A model generated the notes under the pieces. It ran no database searches. It was not told the origin of the DNA and was given only the letters and a program-made list of their open reading frames with translations. The position numbers and the translations under genes are program-made. A DNA stretch of 64,000 nucleotides. It comes from Natrinema sp. SYSU A 869 (GTDB lineage: Archaea > Halobacteriota > Halobacteria > Halobacteriales > Natrialbaceae). This document shows positions 50,398-58,171 of this stretch, piece by piece. The stretch is from NCBI RefSeq assembly GCF_019879105.1, contig NZ_CP082249.1, positions 1,674,001 to 1,738,000 on the forward strand. The letters are read 5' to 3'. Numbering within the stretch: the first letter of the stretch is position 1; the number at the start of each line of letters is the position of its first letter.

Positions 50398-50889
50398 ACG
50401 GAGATTTGAGCAGGGAAGTCGCAGCGGCCGAACGAAGTGAGGCCGACCGTCTTCACGAGTTCAAATCTCCGTCAGGACGCTCACTCCTTACGAGTGCTTC
50501 ACGTTGTTCAGCACTCGCTGCGTCGTTCGGTCCTGACGTGCCCAACGCTCACTTCGTTCGCGTTGGACTCCGTCAGGACGTGTTTCCAGACCAGCGACGA
50601 GCGGAGCATGGCACGAAGCGCCACAGAATAGCGGCCGGCGAAACCATGAGCGAAGCGAGTCATCTGTGTTTGGAAAACGGGCCCGGAAGAGTTGAGCAGA
50701 CGAGTCGCAGTCAGTGGGGGATCAAAGATCTCTCGAGCAATTGGTGCTTCGCGCCGATGACCGGGAGCGAACAAAGTGAGCGACCCGGACCATCTCGGCG
50801 TGTTCAAATAGCTGTTACCGGCGACTTCGCCGCCGGTTTCCAGCGGAACCTATGGTCTCGCCCGGTTCGCGTTGGACTCCGTCAGGACG
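50398..50889. repeat. array of partial tRNA-Arg 3'-end copies (att-like scars)
   Basis: A 23-bp exact copy of the tRNA 3' end (GAGTTCAAATCTCCGTCAGG ACG) is at 50457-50479. Copies of CTCCGTCAGGACG are at 50568-50580 and 50877-50889; these last two share a 25-bp direct repeat (50556-50580 and 50865-50889). Inverted fragments are at 50398-50409 (ACGGAGATTTGA) and 50530-50538. Tyrosine recombinases commonly target tRNA 3' ends, so these look like attachment-site remnants. Confidence 0.6.
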
Positions 50890-50922
50890 GTTCTGTCGGG
50901 ATGTTCCGTCCGGTGACGGAAT

Positions 50923-51486
50923 TCATCGTCGCATATGTTCCAAGATTTGTAGAAACCGAAACGCCGGTTCTCCGTAGCGTTTCGTCTCATTTCCGGCCTT
51001 CTCCCGTAGCTCATCTATCTCTGCCGTATACTCCTCGTTGATTTTGAGCTCTAACTGCTCATCTCGTTCCTCGTGGAATCGAGTGATCATTTGCTCCAGT
51101 CCGGCCGTTAGCTTCCCTTTCGCAACGTACGGGGCCCAGAGCTGAAACTGATACTCATCGGCGTCGTCGAAGACGCGGCTCACGTATTCGTGATCGACGA
51201 GAAATTTCTGATAAATCGTGTCTAACGTCCCTTGATACGACGTACTACCGAACTCGCTCCAGTAGTCATCCGACGGTTTTCCGCCGTAGTGTATCCCATC
51301 GAGGTGGGTAACCACTTCGCACACGTGTACAGACTGCTCCCCATCTACCGTCTTGATCGCGAGAACGTCGATTTCCATCTGGTCACCCACCTTCTCGGAA
51401 AATTCGTTGTAACTGACAACCTCGCACTGATTCACCAGTCTCTGATACGCACCGACCAGTTGTTCCCCGAGTTGAGCATTGCTCAT
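50923..51486 (-). CDS. unknown protein with PD-(D/E)XK-like core
   Basis: 187 residues, markedly AT-richer than the neighbours. FSEKVGDQMEIDVLAIKTVD followed by SVHVCEVVTHLDG is reminiscent of the nuclease core (acidic residue, beta strand D-V-L, then E-V instead of E-x-K). Helical C-terminus (QMITRFHEERDEQLELKINE). Located beside the tRNA-Arg repeat array, so probably acquired DNA; a defence or element-borne role is possible but not shown. Confidence 0.6.
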   Translation of the reverse strand: MSNAQLGEQLVGAYQRLVNQCEVVSYNEFSEKVGDQMEIDVLAIKTVDGEQSVHVCEVVTHLDGIHYGGKPSDDYWSEFGSTSYQGTLDTIYQKFLVDHEYVSRVFDDADEYQFQLWAPYVAKGKLTAGLEQMITRFHEERDEQLELKINEEYTAEIDELREKAGNETKRYGEPAFRFLQILEHMRR

Positions 51487-51577
51487 GACACCACCATCGA
51501 ATTACAACACGTTATAGTTCGGATATTTCGGCCTACGGGACCATTCATGTTGAATCGGGCGCGGCCCCATGTCTGGG

Positions 51578-51928
51578 TCAGCGAGCAGGTTCAGTCGATG
51601 ACTCGTCTGCAGTGACCGTCGAGAGCAGCGGTTCGACGGCCTCGAGATTGATGTCTTCGATCACGCCGCGGTCCGGATCGTAGTTGATCACGTTCGCGTC
51701 TGCGAGCAGGGGAAGGTGGACGTGGAGCAAAGAGAGGTACACCCGTTTCACGTCCGCGGACGGCACATCGGGGAGTGGAGCGGCGTATTCTCGAGCGACG
51801 ACCTCGTTGCTTACGTCTCGCACCGTCATGGTCGCCTCGGTATTTCCGAGCACGGTGAGGGCAGACCGGCGATAGGAATGACTCAGAACGCGACAGGCTC
51901 GATAGGTTGCGGCTGAACTGTAGGACAC
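51578..51928 (-). CDS. DUF7344-like haloarchaeal HTH protein
   Basis: 116 residues. YRACRVLSHSYRRSALTVLG, then MTVRDVSNEVVAREY and SADVKRVYLSLLHVHLPLLA with VINYDPDRG match the haloarchaeal winged-helix family recalled as DUF7344. The start is GTG 51928. It is the last of three minus-strand regulatory genes. Confidence 0.8.
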   Translation of the reverse strand: MSYSSAATYRACRVLSHSYRRSALTVLGNTEATMTVRDVSNEVVAREYAAPLPDVPSADVKRVYLSLLHVHLPLLADANVINYDPDRGVIEDINLEAVEPLLSTVTADESSTEPAR

Positions 51929-52186
51929 GAGTACTCTCTATAGGCTCCTCCCGCGGTTCACTCGAGTGTCTGTATATACACGGGTATAAGTACCCATTCG
52001 AGTCGATACGAACGTGTATGTGCCGAAATGAGGCGATAGGGGTCCTACAGCTGGCACGTACTCGCTTACTGCTGGCCGTTGTCGCTCACTCCGTGCGCGG
52101 CGTCATCAACGCCGATACGAGACGGATCGATTTCGGTATTCGAGTTCGCAGGTACCTGTGAGCAGTCCGTGATCGGGGGCCGCGAG

Positions 52187-52858
52187 TCAGTCCTCGAGTT
52201 GTGGTTCCTCGGTCGGCGGTGTGACGGCCAGTGCGTGCTGGATGAGGTTGTCGTAGCCGCGCTGCAGGCGGCGAGACAGCGACTGCTGACTGATTCCAAT
52301 ACTGTCGGCGACGTCCGTGAGCGAGACATCGGACGACCGATAGTAGTCCATTTCCCAGGCTGTAACGAGGGCATCGTGTTGTTTCTTCGTCAGTCCATAC
52401 TGGCCGCCCGCACGCGGGTGGGCGTGTTCGTACAACTTGTTGAGATGAAAGGGGACGTCGTGGTCGTCGCAGTACTCCCGAAACTGGTCGAGGCGATCCC
52501 GATTGTTGAACCGCATACTGAGTTCCCACTCCTTGTGCTGGGCGGCGGCTTCGAGGATCGTCGCGCCGATTGTCGTATAGGCGAACACGATGGACCCGAC
52601 GTTCGCCGTCCATTCGGCTCGGTACAGGGCTGCACGGTCGACGTCGTCGATGTGGCGAAGGTTCCGAATCGATGGATCGTCCGCAGCGACGTCTTCGAAT
52701 CGGACCCCGTCCTCCCCGGAGACCCAGAAGTACGGCGTGAGGACCTCGTCCGTCGCGACGACGCGCTCGGTTTCGATGACGAGTTCGGGGGCGGCCTCGA
52801 GCGTGTCGGCGAGGGCGAAGGCTTCGGCAGGAACGTGAAACTCGCCGAAGAGGCTCAT
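52187..52858 (-). CDS. bacterio-opsin-activator-type HTH regulator
   Basis: 223 residues. The C-terminal HTH-10 domain is YGLTKKQHDALVTAWEMDYY, then DVSLTDVADSIGISQQSLSR RLQRGYDNLI, as in Bat regulators. The N-terminal 140 residues form a BAT-GAF-like sensor region (TPYFWVSGEDGVRFEDVAAD). The target is unknown. It lies between HalOD1 and DUF7344-like genes on one strand. Confidence 0.9.
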   Translation of the reverse strand: MSLFGEFHVPAEAFALADTLEAAPELVIETERVVATDEVLTPYFWVSGEDGVRFEDVAADDPSIRNLRHIDDVDRAALYRAEWTANVGSIVFAYTTIGATILEAAAQHKEWELSMRFNNRDRLDQFREYCDDHDVPFHLNKLYEHAHPRAGGQYGLTKKQHDALVTAWEMDYYRSSDVSLTDVADSIGISQQSLSRRLQRGYDNLIQHALAVTPPTEEPQLED

Positions 52859-52901
52859 ACACTCAACTCATGATTGCGCGTGGAACGGTCGACGACCATA
52901 G

Positions 52902-53213
52902 TCAGTCCAGTAATTCCTGTCGGCCAAAACTGTTGTTGTGATCCTGTCCCGACGTGGTGGCGTCCCCGACGGTAATCGTTCGCTCCCCCGCAGCGGCGAG
53001 CGTGACCCGACAGCCGGCGTACGTAAACTCGATCCGCCCGTCCCGTTCGGTACCGGCCGATGTCGGTGCGAACAACGCCTCGAGGGCCTCCGGATCGACG
53101 ATTTCGTATAGCGGCTGCAGATCCAGTGGGTCGACCTCCTTCTGGGCCGCGACTGCCTCGACGATCTGGGCGGTCACCTGCTGGGAACCAGTGACGTCGT
53201 ACTGAGTAGACAC
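52902..53213 (-). CDS. HalOD1 output-domain protein
   Basis: 103 residues, stand-alone HalOD1: QIVEAVAAQKEVDPLDLQPL, YEIVDPEALEALFAPTSA and GRIEFTYAGCRVTLAAAGE. HalOD1 domains are output modules of haloarchaeal signalling proteins of unknown biochemical role. 43 bases upstream of the Bat-type gene. Confidence 0.9.
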   Translation of the reverse strand: MSTQYDVTGSQQVTAQIVEAVAAQKEVDPLDLQPLYEIVDPEALEALFAPTSAGTERDGRIEFTYAGCRVTLAAAGERTITVGDATTSGQDHNNSFGRQELLD

Positions 53214-53228
53214 GGGTAGGATAGCTTC

Positions 53229-53441
53229 TCAGTAGGTAAAAACATCACCCATCGTGTAAAAGCGCTGCATTTTTCGAAATTGACGGCGGGTAACTGACGG
53301 GGCCTTATCGACGAGCCGCTCCCACCCACTGACGCGGACTGAACAGACGAACACGGAGGAGTGTTGAATGCCTGCTCGATCGTACTCGACATCAATGTTG
53401 TTCCTCACTCGATCGATGGCGTCGAAGGCAGAACCGCCCAT
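53229..53441 (-). CDS. possible small hypothetical protein
   Basis: 70 codons from ATG 53441 (MGGSAFDAIDRVRNNIDVEY...). Partly protein-like composition; no family. It lies between RNase P RNA and HalOD1. Confidence 0.3.
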   Translation of the reverse strand: MGGSAFDAIDRVRNNIDVEYDRAGIQHSSVFVCSVRVSGWERLVDKAPSVTRRQFRKMQRFYTMGDVFTY

Positions 53442-53604
53442 ATCCGAGACACGCCGTTGGGTTTCTTCGTAGCGGGGGCGGCGAGCGAAGCCGAGAGGGG
53501 TCACCGAGAAACGGAATCACCGAGAGATCGAAGTGATCGCGTCGATCGTCCGTGAAAGCGGATCGAGCGATCGAAAGACGGCGTTGGGACTCGAGCACGA
53601 AAAA

Positions 53605-54197
53605 CTGGGTGAGAGGAGTAAGCCCCTTCTGTTCGGCCCGGCATTCGGCTGAGCGTCCGCGCCGTCCGCGGCGGAGCCGCGGGGCGTTCGGGCTACCACG
53701 GCACGGACTTGCACCGGTGAGGATTCGCCGTTCCATCGATCCTCGGCCGTCTCTGTGTGGCCGATCACGCCGTTTGCGGTTCTCGCACCGAACGCGCTCC
53801 GAACCGCGCTCGTGATCACACGGATTCGAACCGTGATCAGCCGACCACACGCCCTCAGCGGGTCAACTCCCCTTCCTCTCGGTCGGGTTCGCACGCATCA
53901 TCGGTCGGGCCGAGACGTGTCGTTTCTGTTCCAGCGCCAGCGGTCTCCCGCTCCGGACTTGCGTCCGGTCACCTGCCCGAACAGGTGGGGGGACTTTCCT
54001 CGCGGGCGTGGCGCATCTCGAAGAGATGGGCCACGTTATGAGCGTAGGGCGTCCTGAAGGGACGGCCCACGTTACGCGCGTTGTGCGTCCCGAGGGACGA
54101 ACAACGGTAGAGCATGATCGTCCCGAAGGACGGATCACGGTAGGTGGTCCCACCGTTGCCGGCGGGACCATCGCGGCAGCCGGGCTCTCTCTCCCAT
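53605..54197 (-). ncRNA. rnpB: RNase P RNA with expanded P3 region
   Basis: Catalytic RNA that matures tRNA 5' ends. Diagnostic motifs on the minus strand: CR-I GAGGAAAGTCC (54001-53991), ACAGAAACGACACG (53929-53916), CACCGGTGCAAGTCCG (53719-53704) and CR-V GAACAGAAGGGGCTTA (53634-53619). P1 pairs 54196-54187 (TGGGAGAGAG) with 53615-53606 (CTCTCACCCA), one mismatch; P2 pairs GCCCGGC (54185-54179) with GCCGGGC (53642-53636). Between P2 and CR-I, where P3 should be one short hairpin, are five hairpins. A stem with a TTCGAAT loop (53819-53835) mimics a tRNA T arm. About 593 nt, longer than usual. A T-run follows the 3' end. Confidence 0.88.
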
Positions 54198-54216
54198 TCG
54201 TCGTAGGTGCGTGGGT

Positions 54217-54224
54217 CGAATAAG
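54217..54224 (-). promoter_or_regulatory. TATA box of rnpB
   Basis: CTTATTCG on the minus strand, centred about 24 bases upstream of the predicted RNA 5' end at 54197, the correct spacing for an archaeal promoter. Confidence 0.6.
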
Positions 54225-54300
54225 TCCCCCGGTCGAAACGACAAAAAGAGCGCGTACCGAATAGAAGCGTTTTAGGACGACTATCCCCTTGTCCATCTGT

Positions 54301-54900
54301 ATGTCCCAGCGACAGGGCGCTGACCTCTCCTACGAAGACGGGGCTCGCGCAGTCGAACTCGCGCGTGAATCCGTCGAATCTTACGTACAACACGGGCAAC
54401 GAGAACAACCGGGCAGCATGCGCGAAGCCTTTTACGAGCGAACCGGGGCGTTTGTTCGTCTCGAGTCAACCCGCGGCCGGGGGAGCCTGCGGGGCTGTGC
54501 GGGCGGCTACCGCTCGGACGACCAGCTCGGCCACGTCATCGTCGACGCGGCGATCGAGGCCGCTAGCGAGGACTCCTGTGGCTCAGAAGTGAGCCCGTCG
54601 GAACTACCGAACCTCACGGTCTCGGTCTGTACCGTCAAGAACGTCATCCTGACGGACGATCCGCTAGCCGACCTCGAGCTCGGCACACACGGCGTCGCCA
54701 TCGACGGCGGCGAGGGCGGCTGGCTTTACCCGACGGTCCCGGTCCAGAACAATTGGAGCGCACGGGAGTACCTCGATCGAACCTGCCGGAAAGCGAAACT
54801 CGCACCGGGGGCCTGGCAGAACGACGACGTCGTCGTCACGCTGTTCGAAGGGCAGGTCTTCCGCGAGCGCGAAGCCGACGGGAGCATCGAGGAAGTCTAA
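54301..54900 (+). CDS. AMMECR1 domain protein
   Basis: 199 residues of the AMMECR1 family (AmmeMemoRadiSam system protein A): LSYEDGARAVELARESVESY, AFVRLESTRGRGSLRGCAGG (the conserved LRGCIG-type motif with invariant cysteine) and GWLYPTVPVQNNWSAREYLD. Function unresolved, possibly RNA or protein modification. ATG 54301 follows the TATA-like GTTTTAGG near 54267; divergent from rnpB. Confidence 0.92.
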   Translation: MSQRQGADLSYEDGARAVELARESVESYVQHGQREQPGSMREAFYERTGAFVRLESTRGRGSLRGCAGGYRSDDQLGHVIVDAAIEAASEDSCGSEVSPSELPNLTVSVCTVKNVILTDDPLADLELGTHGVAIDGGEGGWLYPTVPVQNNWSAREYLDRTCRKAKLAPGAWQNDDVVVTLFEGQVFREREADGSIEEV

Positions 54901-54971
54901 CCGACCACCAATTTCTGGCGATCGACAATCACTGAACGGCGAGCGGCGCAACTGCTGTCAGACTCACCGAA

Positions 54972-55259
54972 TCAGTCGTCCGATCGCGACGGTTGGTCGA
55001 ATTCGTCGAGTTTCACCTCGAGCAGGTCATTCAGGGCCGCGAACACGTAGTGGACGATCATCCAGAGGGCGCTCAGATCGACGACGAGGACGAGCGGCAC
55101 CGACAGGGCAGAGGACCACGGGAGCAGAATCCACGTACAGAGCCCGGCGAACGCGAAGACGAGAACGAGACGAATCGCCAACTGGGTGGCGATTTCGGAG
55201 TGGGGATCAGGGGCGGGACCGGTGTACTCATCAGTGAGACCGCTTCGTTCCGGCGACAA
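54972..55259 (-). CDS. small two-helix membrane protein
   Basis: 95 residues with two membrane spans (LAIRLVLVFAFAGLCTWILL and LSVPLVLVVDLSALWMIVHY) and an acidic tail. No in-frame ATG before the helices; TTG 55259 is the likely start, as an in-frame stop lies just upstream. Family unknown; convergent with AMMECR1. Confidence 0.65.
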   Translation of the reverse strand: MSPERSGLTDEYTGPAPDPHSEIATQLAIRLVLVFAFAGLCTWILLPWSSALSVPLVLVVDLSALWMIVHYVFAALNDLLEVKLDEFDQPSRSDD

Positions 55260-55305
55260 AAATGGTCAACGATTCTAGGCAATAGTCGGCCGGGCCGACC
55301 ACGAT

Positions 55306-56514
55306 TTACGCGGTCGATCCGTCGAAATCGACCGCGTCGGCGTCCTCGAGACAGCGCTCGGTCGCGTCCTCGAGATCGAACTCCCGAACGATCTCACCGT
55401 CGCAGACGAGGGGCTCGAGCAGGGAGTCACCCTCGTCGGGCCCGTCGCCGTCGGCGAGCGCGATGTGGTGGCCGCCCGCGGGTGTGCGATAGACATCCTT
55501 AACCCCCGACAATTTGCCTCGCTTGGAGATCGGCTCGCCCTCGTCGCCGGACTGTGTCCGGCTGCTCGAGAGATCTTCCGATCCCTCACTGATTTCGACG
55601 ATGTCGAGGCTGAAGTCCACCGAGTCAGCGCCGGTGATGTGGCTGCCGACGCCGAAGCCGTCGGCGACATCGCATAGATTCCGGATCGAGTCTGGCTCGA
55701 GCCCGCCGCTACAGAAGATGTCGACGTCCTCGTGGCCGCGGGCGTCGAGCTCCCAGCGGACCTCGCGGATGATGTGTCGGAAGTCGCCGCGGCGGGAACT
55801 CGTTGTATCGATGCGGACGCCGTCGAGGTCGTCACCGAGCGTCTCGGCGGCTAGCAGGCTCTCGCTCTTCTCGTCCCAGAAGGTATCGACCAGCGCAATT
55901 CGGGGTACGTCCTCGCCGACAGCCTCGTCGAACGCCGTCCAGGCCGCGGCTTGATTCCCCTCGCCGAAGCAGAACATGAGCGCGTGGGGCATCGTGCCGC
56001 CCGCCTCCCGGCCCAGAATTTCGCCCGCCGCGACGTGAGAGAAGCCGTCCAACCCGGCGAGCAGCGCGGCGCGTTCGACCGTCGACGCGATCGAGGGGTG
56101 GACGTGACGCGCGCCAAAGGAGAGCACGAGCGAGTCGGGCGCAGCCAGTCGGGCCTCGAGCGCGGCCGTCGCAAAGCCACTCGGCTGTGACAGAAAGCCC
56201 AGCAGCGAGGTCTCGAGTTCAGCGAACTCGAGGTACGACCCTTCGATCCGGAGAACGGGCCCGCCGTCGAACAGTTGGCCGTCTGGGAGCGCATCGACGG
56301 TGACGTCCCGTCCCTCGAACAGCGTCGCGATGTCTTTCACGCCGGTGAAGACGTCGAAGCTGCCGGTCGGGAACTGGTCGGCGGTCACTTCGGCGACGAC
56401 GTGGGGGTTCTTGCCCGCGTGCTCGAGCGTGGCCCGCGTGCGCTCGAAGTAGGCGTCCGTGGCTTCCCCCTCGAGAATCGCTGCCGGAGGAACGGTTCCG
56501 AACGGATTTGACAT
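55306..56514 (-). CDS. pncB: nicotinate phosphoribosyltransferase
   Basis: 402 residues, archaeal-type NAPRTase: ATDAYFERTRATLEHAGKNP, LETSLLGFLSQPSGFATAAL, SFGARHVHPSIASTVERAAL (phosphoribosyl site) and FCSGGLEPDSIRNLCDVADG, with SSSRTQSGDEGEPISKRGKL as an insertion. It makes nicotinate mononucleotide for NAD salvage. A nicotinamidase-like gene at 61099 could supply nicotinate. Confidence 0.92.
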   Translation of the reverse strand: MSNPFGTVPPAAILEGEATDAYFERTRATLEHAGKNPHVVAEVTADQFPTGSFDVFTGVKDIATLFEGRDVTVDALPDGQLFDGGPVLRIEGSYLEFAELETSLLGFLSQPSGFATAALEARLAAPDSLVLSFGARHVHPSIASTVERAALLAGLDGFSHVAAGEILGREAGGTMPHALMFCFGEGNQAAAWTAFDEAVGEDVPRIALVDTFWDEKSESLLAAETLGDDLDGVRIDTTSSRRGDFRHIIREVRWELDARGHEDVDIFCSGGLEPDSIRNLCDVADGFGVGSHITGADSVDFSLDIVEISEGSEDLSSSRTQSGDEGEPISKRGKLSGVKDVYRTPAGGHHIALADGDGPDEGDSLLEPLVCDGEIVREFDLEDATERCLEDADAVDFDGSTA

Positions 56515-56633
56515 ATCGCCGGTTTCCCGTGGGAGGCAAAAAAACTACCCGTCTACCGATGAGTGCGGCGGTTGCGGTACGCGCCCAGCGCCGGTGGGAC
56601 GATCGTCGCCGGCAACGCGGCAGTCGATACCGA

Positions 56634-58115
56634 TTACGGAGCGGCAGTCGCCGCCGAGTCAACAGTGCTCGCCGGCTCGAGAGCGGCCGCAGTCTCGGGC
56701 GATGGCGTCGATTCGGGTTCCGTAGCGTGAATCGCTGCAAGGTCGTCAACGGCCGGCGCGCCGACGATCTCGACCGTCGTTCCGGTTCCCGAGACGCGAT
56801 ATGCGCCGGCGAAGGGTTCGCCGTCCGGAATCCGGTAGACGCCGTCGCCGGCAGACTTGACCCGCTCGGCTCCGCGGGTCTCGAGGAGCCGGCGGTACGC
56901 GTCGGCGAACTCAGTCGCGTCCGCCGGGCGGTCCCACTCGAGTCGCCAGACGTGGCCGGTCCAAGTCGGCTCGTCTGCGTTCCGGTAGACCTGAATGCTG
57001 TCGCCGGCCCAGCCCTCAGTCGCGGGATGCGAGTAGTTGTACGAGTCGTCGGTCGCGCCCGCGGTGAGTGGGCGATCGATCACACCGTTGGCCCAGAGCG
57101 TCGCGAACAGCGTCGCCTCGCCGATCGTCTCCGTCCGGGGCTCGCCGTTACCGGTCCCGTCACTATCGTCTCCGCCGTCGCTGCCACTGCCTTCACCGTC
57201 CGTGATGGGACGCCAGTCGTCGCTCGAACGGTCAGAGATAGTGACGTCGGCCGGGCGGGTATCGGGATAGCGGTCGGGGTGGATCAGTTGTGCGGTGCTC
57301 CGGGGCGGCTCGTCGTGGGCGCGGTCGATAGCGTCCCAGCCGCCGCGTTCGTAGAGGTCGGTGACGAACGGCGGACCCTCGGCGTAGGGGGCGTAGATCG
57401 AGAGGAAGAGCCCGACGTTGAACGGGCGCTCGGTTAGCGCTTCGCCCGAAGACGTCGGCGGCTGGTAGTCGGGGAGACACTGCCACTCGTCCCCGCAACG
57501 GCGATCGTACTGCTGGGGGACGTACCCCGCTTCGCCCTCGAGAAGCCCGTTTTCGGCGCGGACGCCGTCGATTGTCTCGCTCTCGCGTCTGATGCCGAAG
57601 TGCTGGTCCTGTAGCGCGTGCGTCAGTTCGTGGACTAGGGTTTGGCGATTGATCCGAACGTCATCGGTGTCGTCTGCAACGATAACGATCCGGTTGTTCA
57701 CGTAGTAGCCTTGCACCGAATCGTCGTAGAGGTCGTCGAACGCCCGCTTGACGTCCGTCTCGCCGTCGACGACGAACGCACCCCGCCAGAGTTCGTTTCT
57801 AAACGTCGACGCGTTTCCGGTCCCACCCGCCTGCTGGTCGCGATACTCGGCTCGGCTCACGATTTCGAGGGAGACGTCGCGGTCGTACTTTAGCCCGCGG
57901 ACGACTTCGATCCGGGCCATCGAACGGTATTTCACCGCCTCGAGTTGTGTCTCGGAGAGTCCGTCGTCCGCATCGAACGCGAAGGTATCGTCGTGGGCGT
58001 AGTCGCCGACGTGCCCGAGATCGCGGTCAGTGTCGAACCCGCTCTGGCTCCCGGGGAGTGCACAGCCCGAGAGAACGACCAGCGCGAGCACCGCGAACAG
58101 CCGGAGCCGGCTCAT
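56634..58115 (-). CDS. Hvo_1808-type surface lipoprotein, metalloprotease-like
   Basis: 493 residues. A lipobox ends the signal peptide (LFAVLALVVLSGCALPG), so it should be lipid-anchored outside the cell. LVHELTHALQDQHFG (about residue 175) has the zinc-protease HExxH. EGEAGYVPQQYDRRCGDEWQ and APYAEGPPFVTDLYERGGW follow, as in the Hvo_1808 surface family. The long acidic Gly/Ser/Asp segment at about 310 is a linker. ATG 58115 is used. A paralogue is immediately upstream. Confidence 0.88.
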   Translation of the reverse strand: MSRLRLFAVLALVVLSGCALPGSQSGFDTDRDLGHVGDYAHDDTFAFDADDGLSETQLEAVKYRSMARIEVVRGLKYDRDVSLEIVSRAEYRDQQAGGTGNASTFRNELWRGAFVVDGETDVKRAFDDLYDDSVQGYYVNNRIVIVADDTDDVRINRQTLVHELTHALQDQHFGIRRESETIDGVRAENGLLEGEAGYVPQQYDRRCGDEWQCLPDYQPPTSSGEALTERPFNVGLFLSIYAPYAEGPPFVTDLYERGGWDAIDRAHDEPPRSTAQLIHPDRYPDTRPADVTISDRSSDDWRPITDGEGSGSDGGDDSDGTGNGEPRTETIGEATLFATLWANGVIDRPLTAGATDDSYNYSHPATEGWAGDSIQVYRNADEPTWTGHVWRLEWDRPADATEFADAYRRLLETRGAERVKSAGDGVYRIPDGEPFAGAYRVSGTGTTVEIVGAPAVDDLAAIHATEPESTPSPETAAALEPASTVDSAATAAP

Positions 58116-58171
58116 TGACTCATTGTTCGCCGAGACGGTGAAATGGGCGTCGATCGGTCGCATCGCTGCGG

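Noticed and set aside
53755-54408. Frames with repeated RPEG-like segments
   Set aside because: The apparent protein repeats come from the tandem hairpins of RNase P RNA, read in a coding frame by chance.
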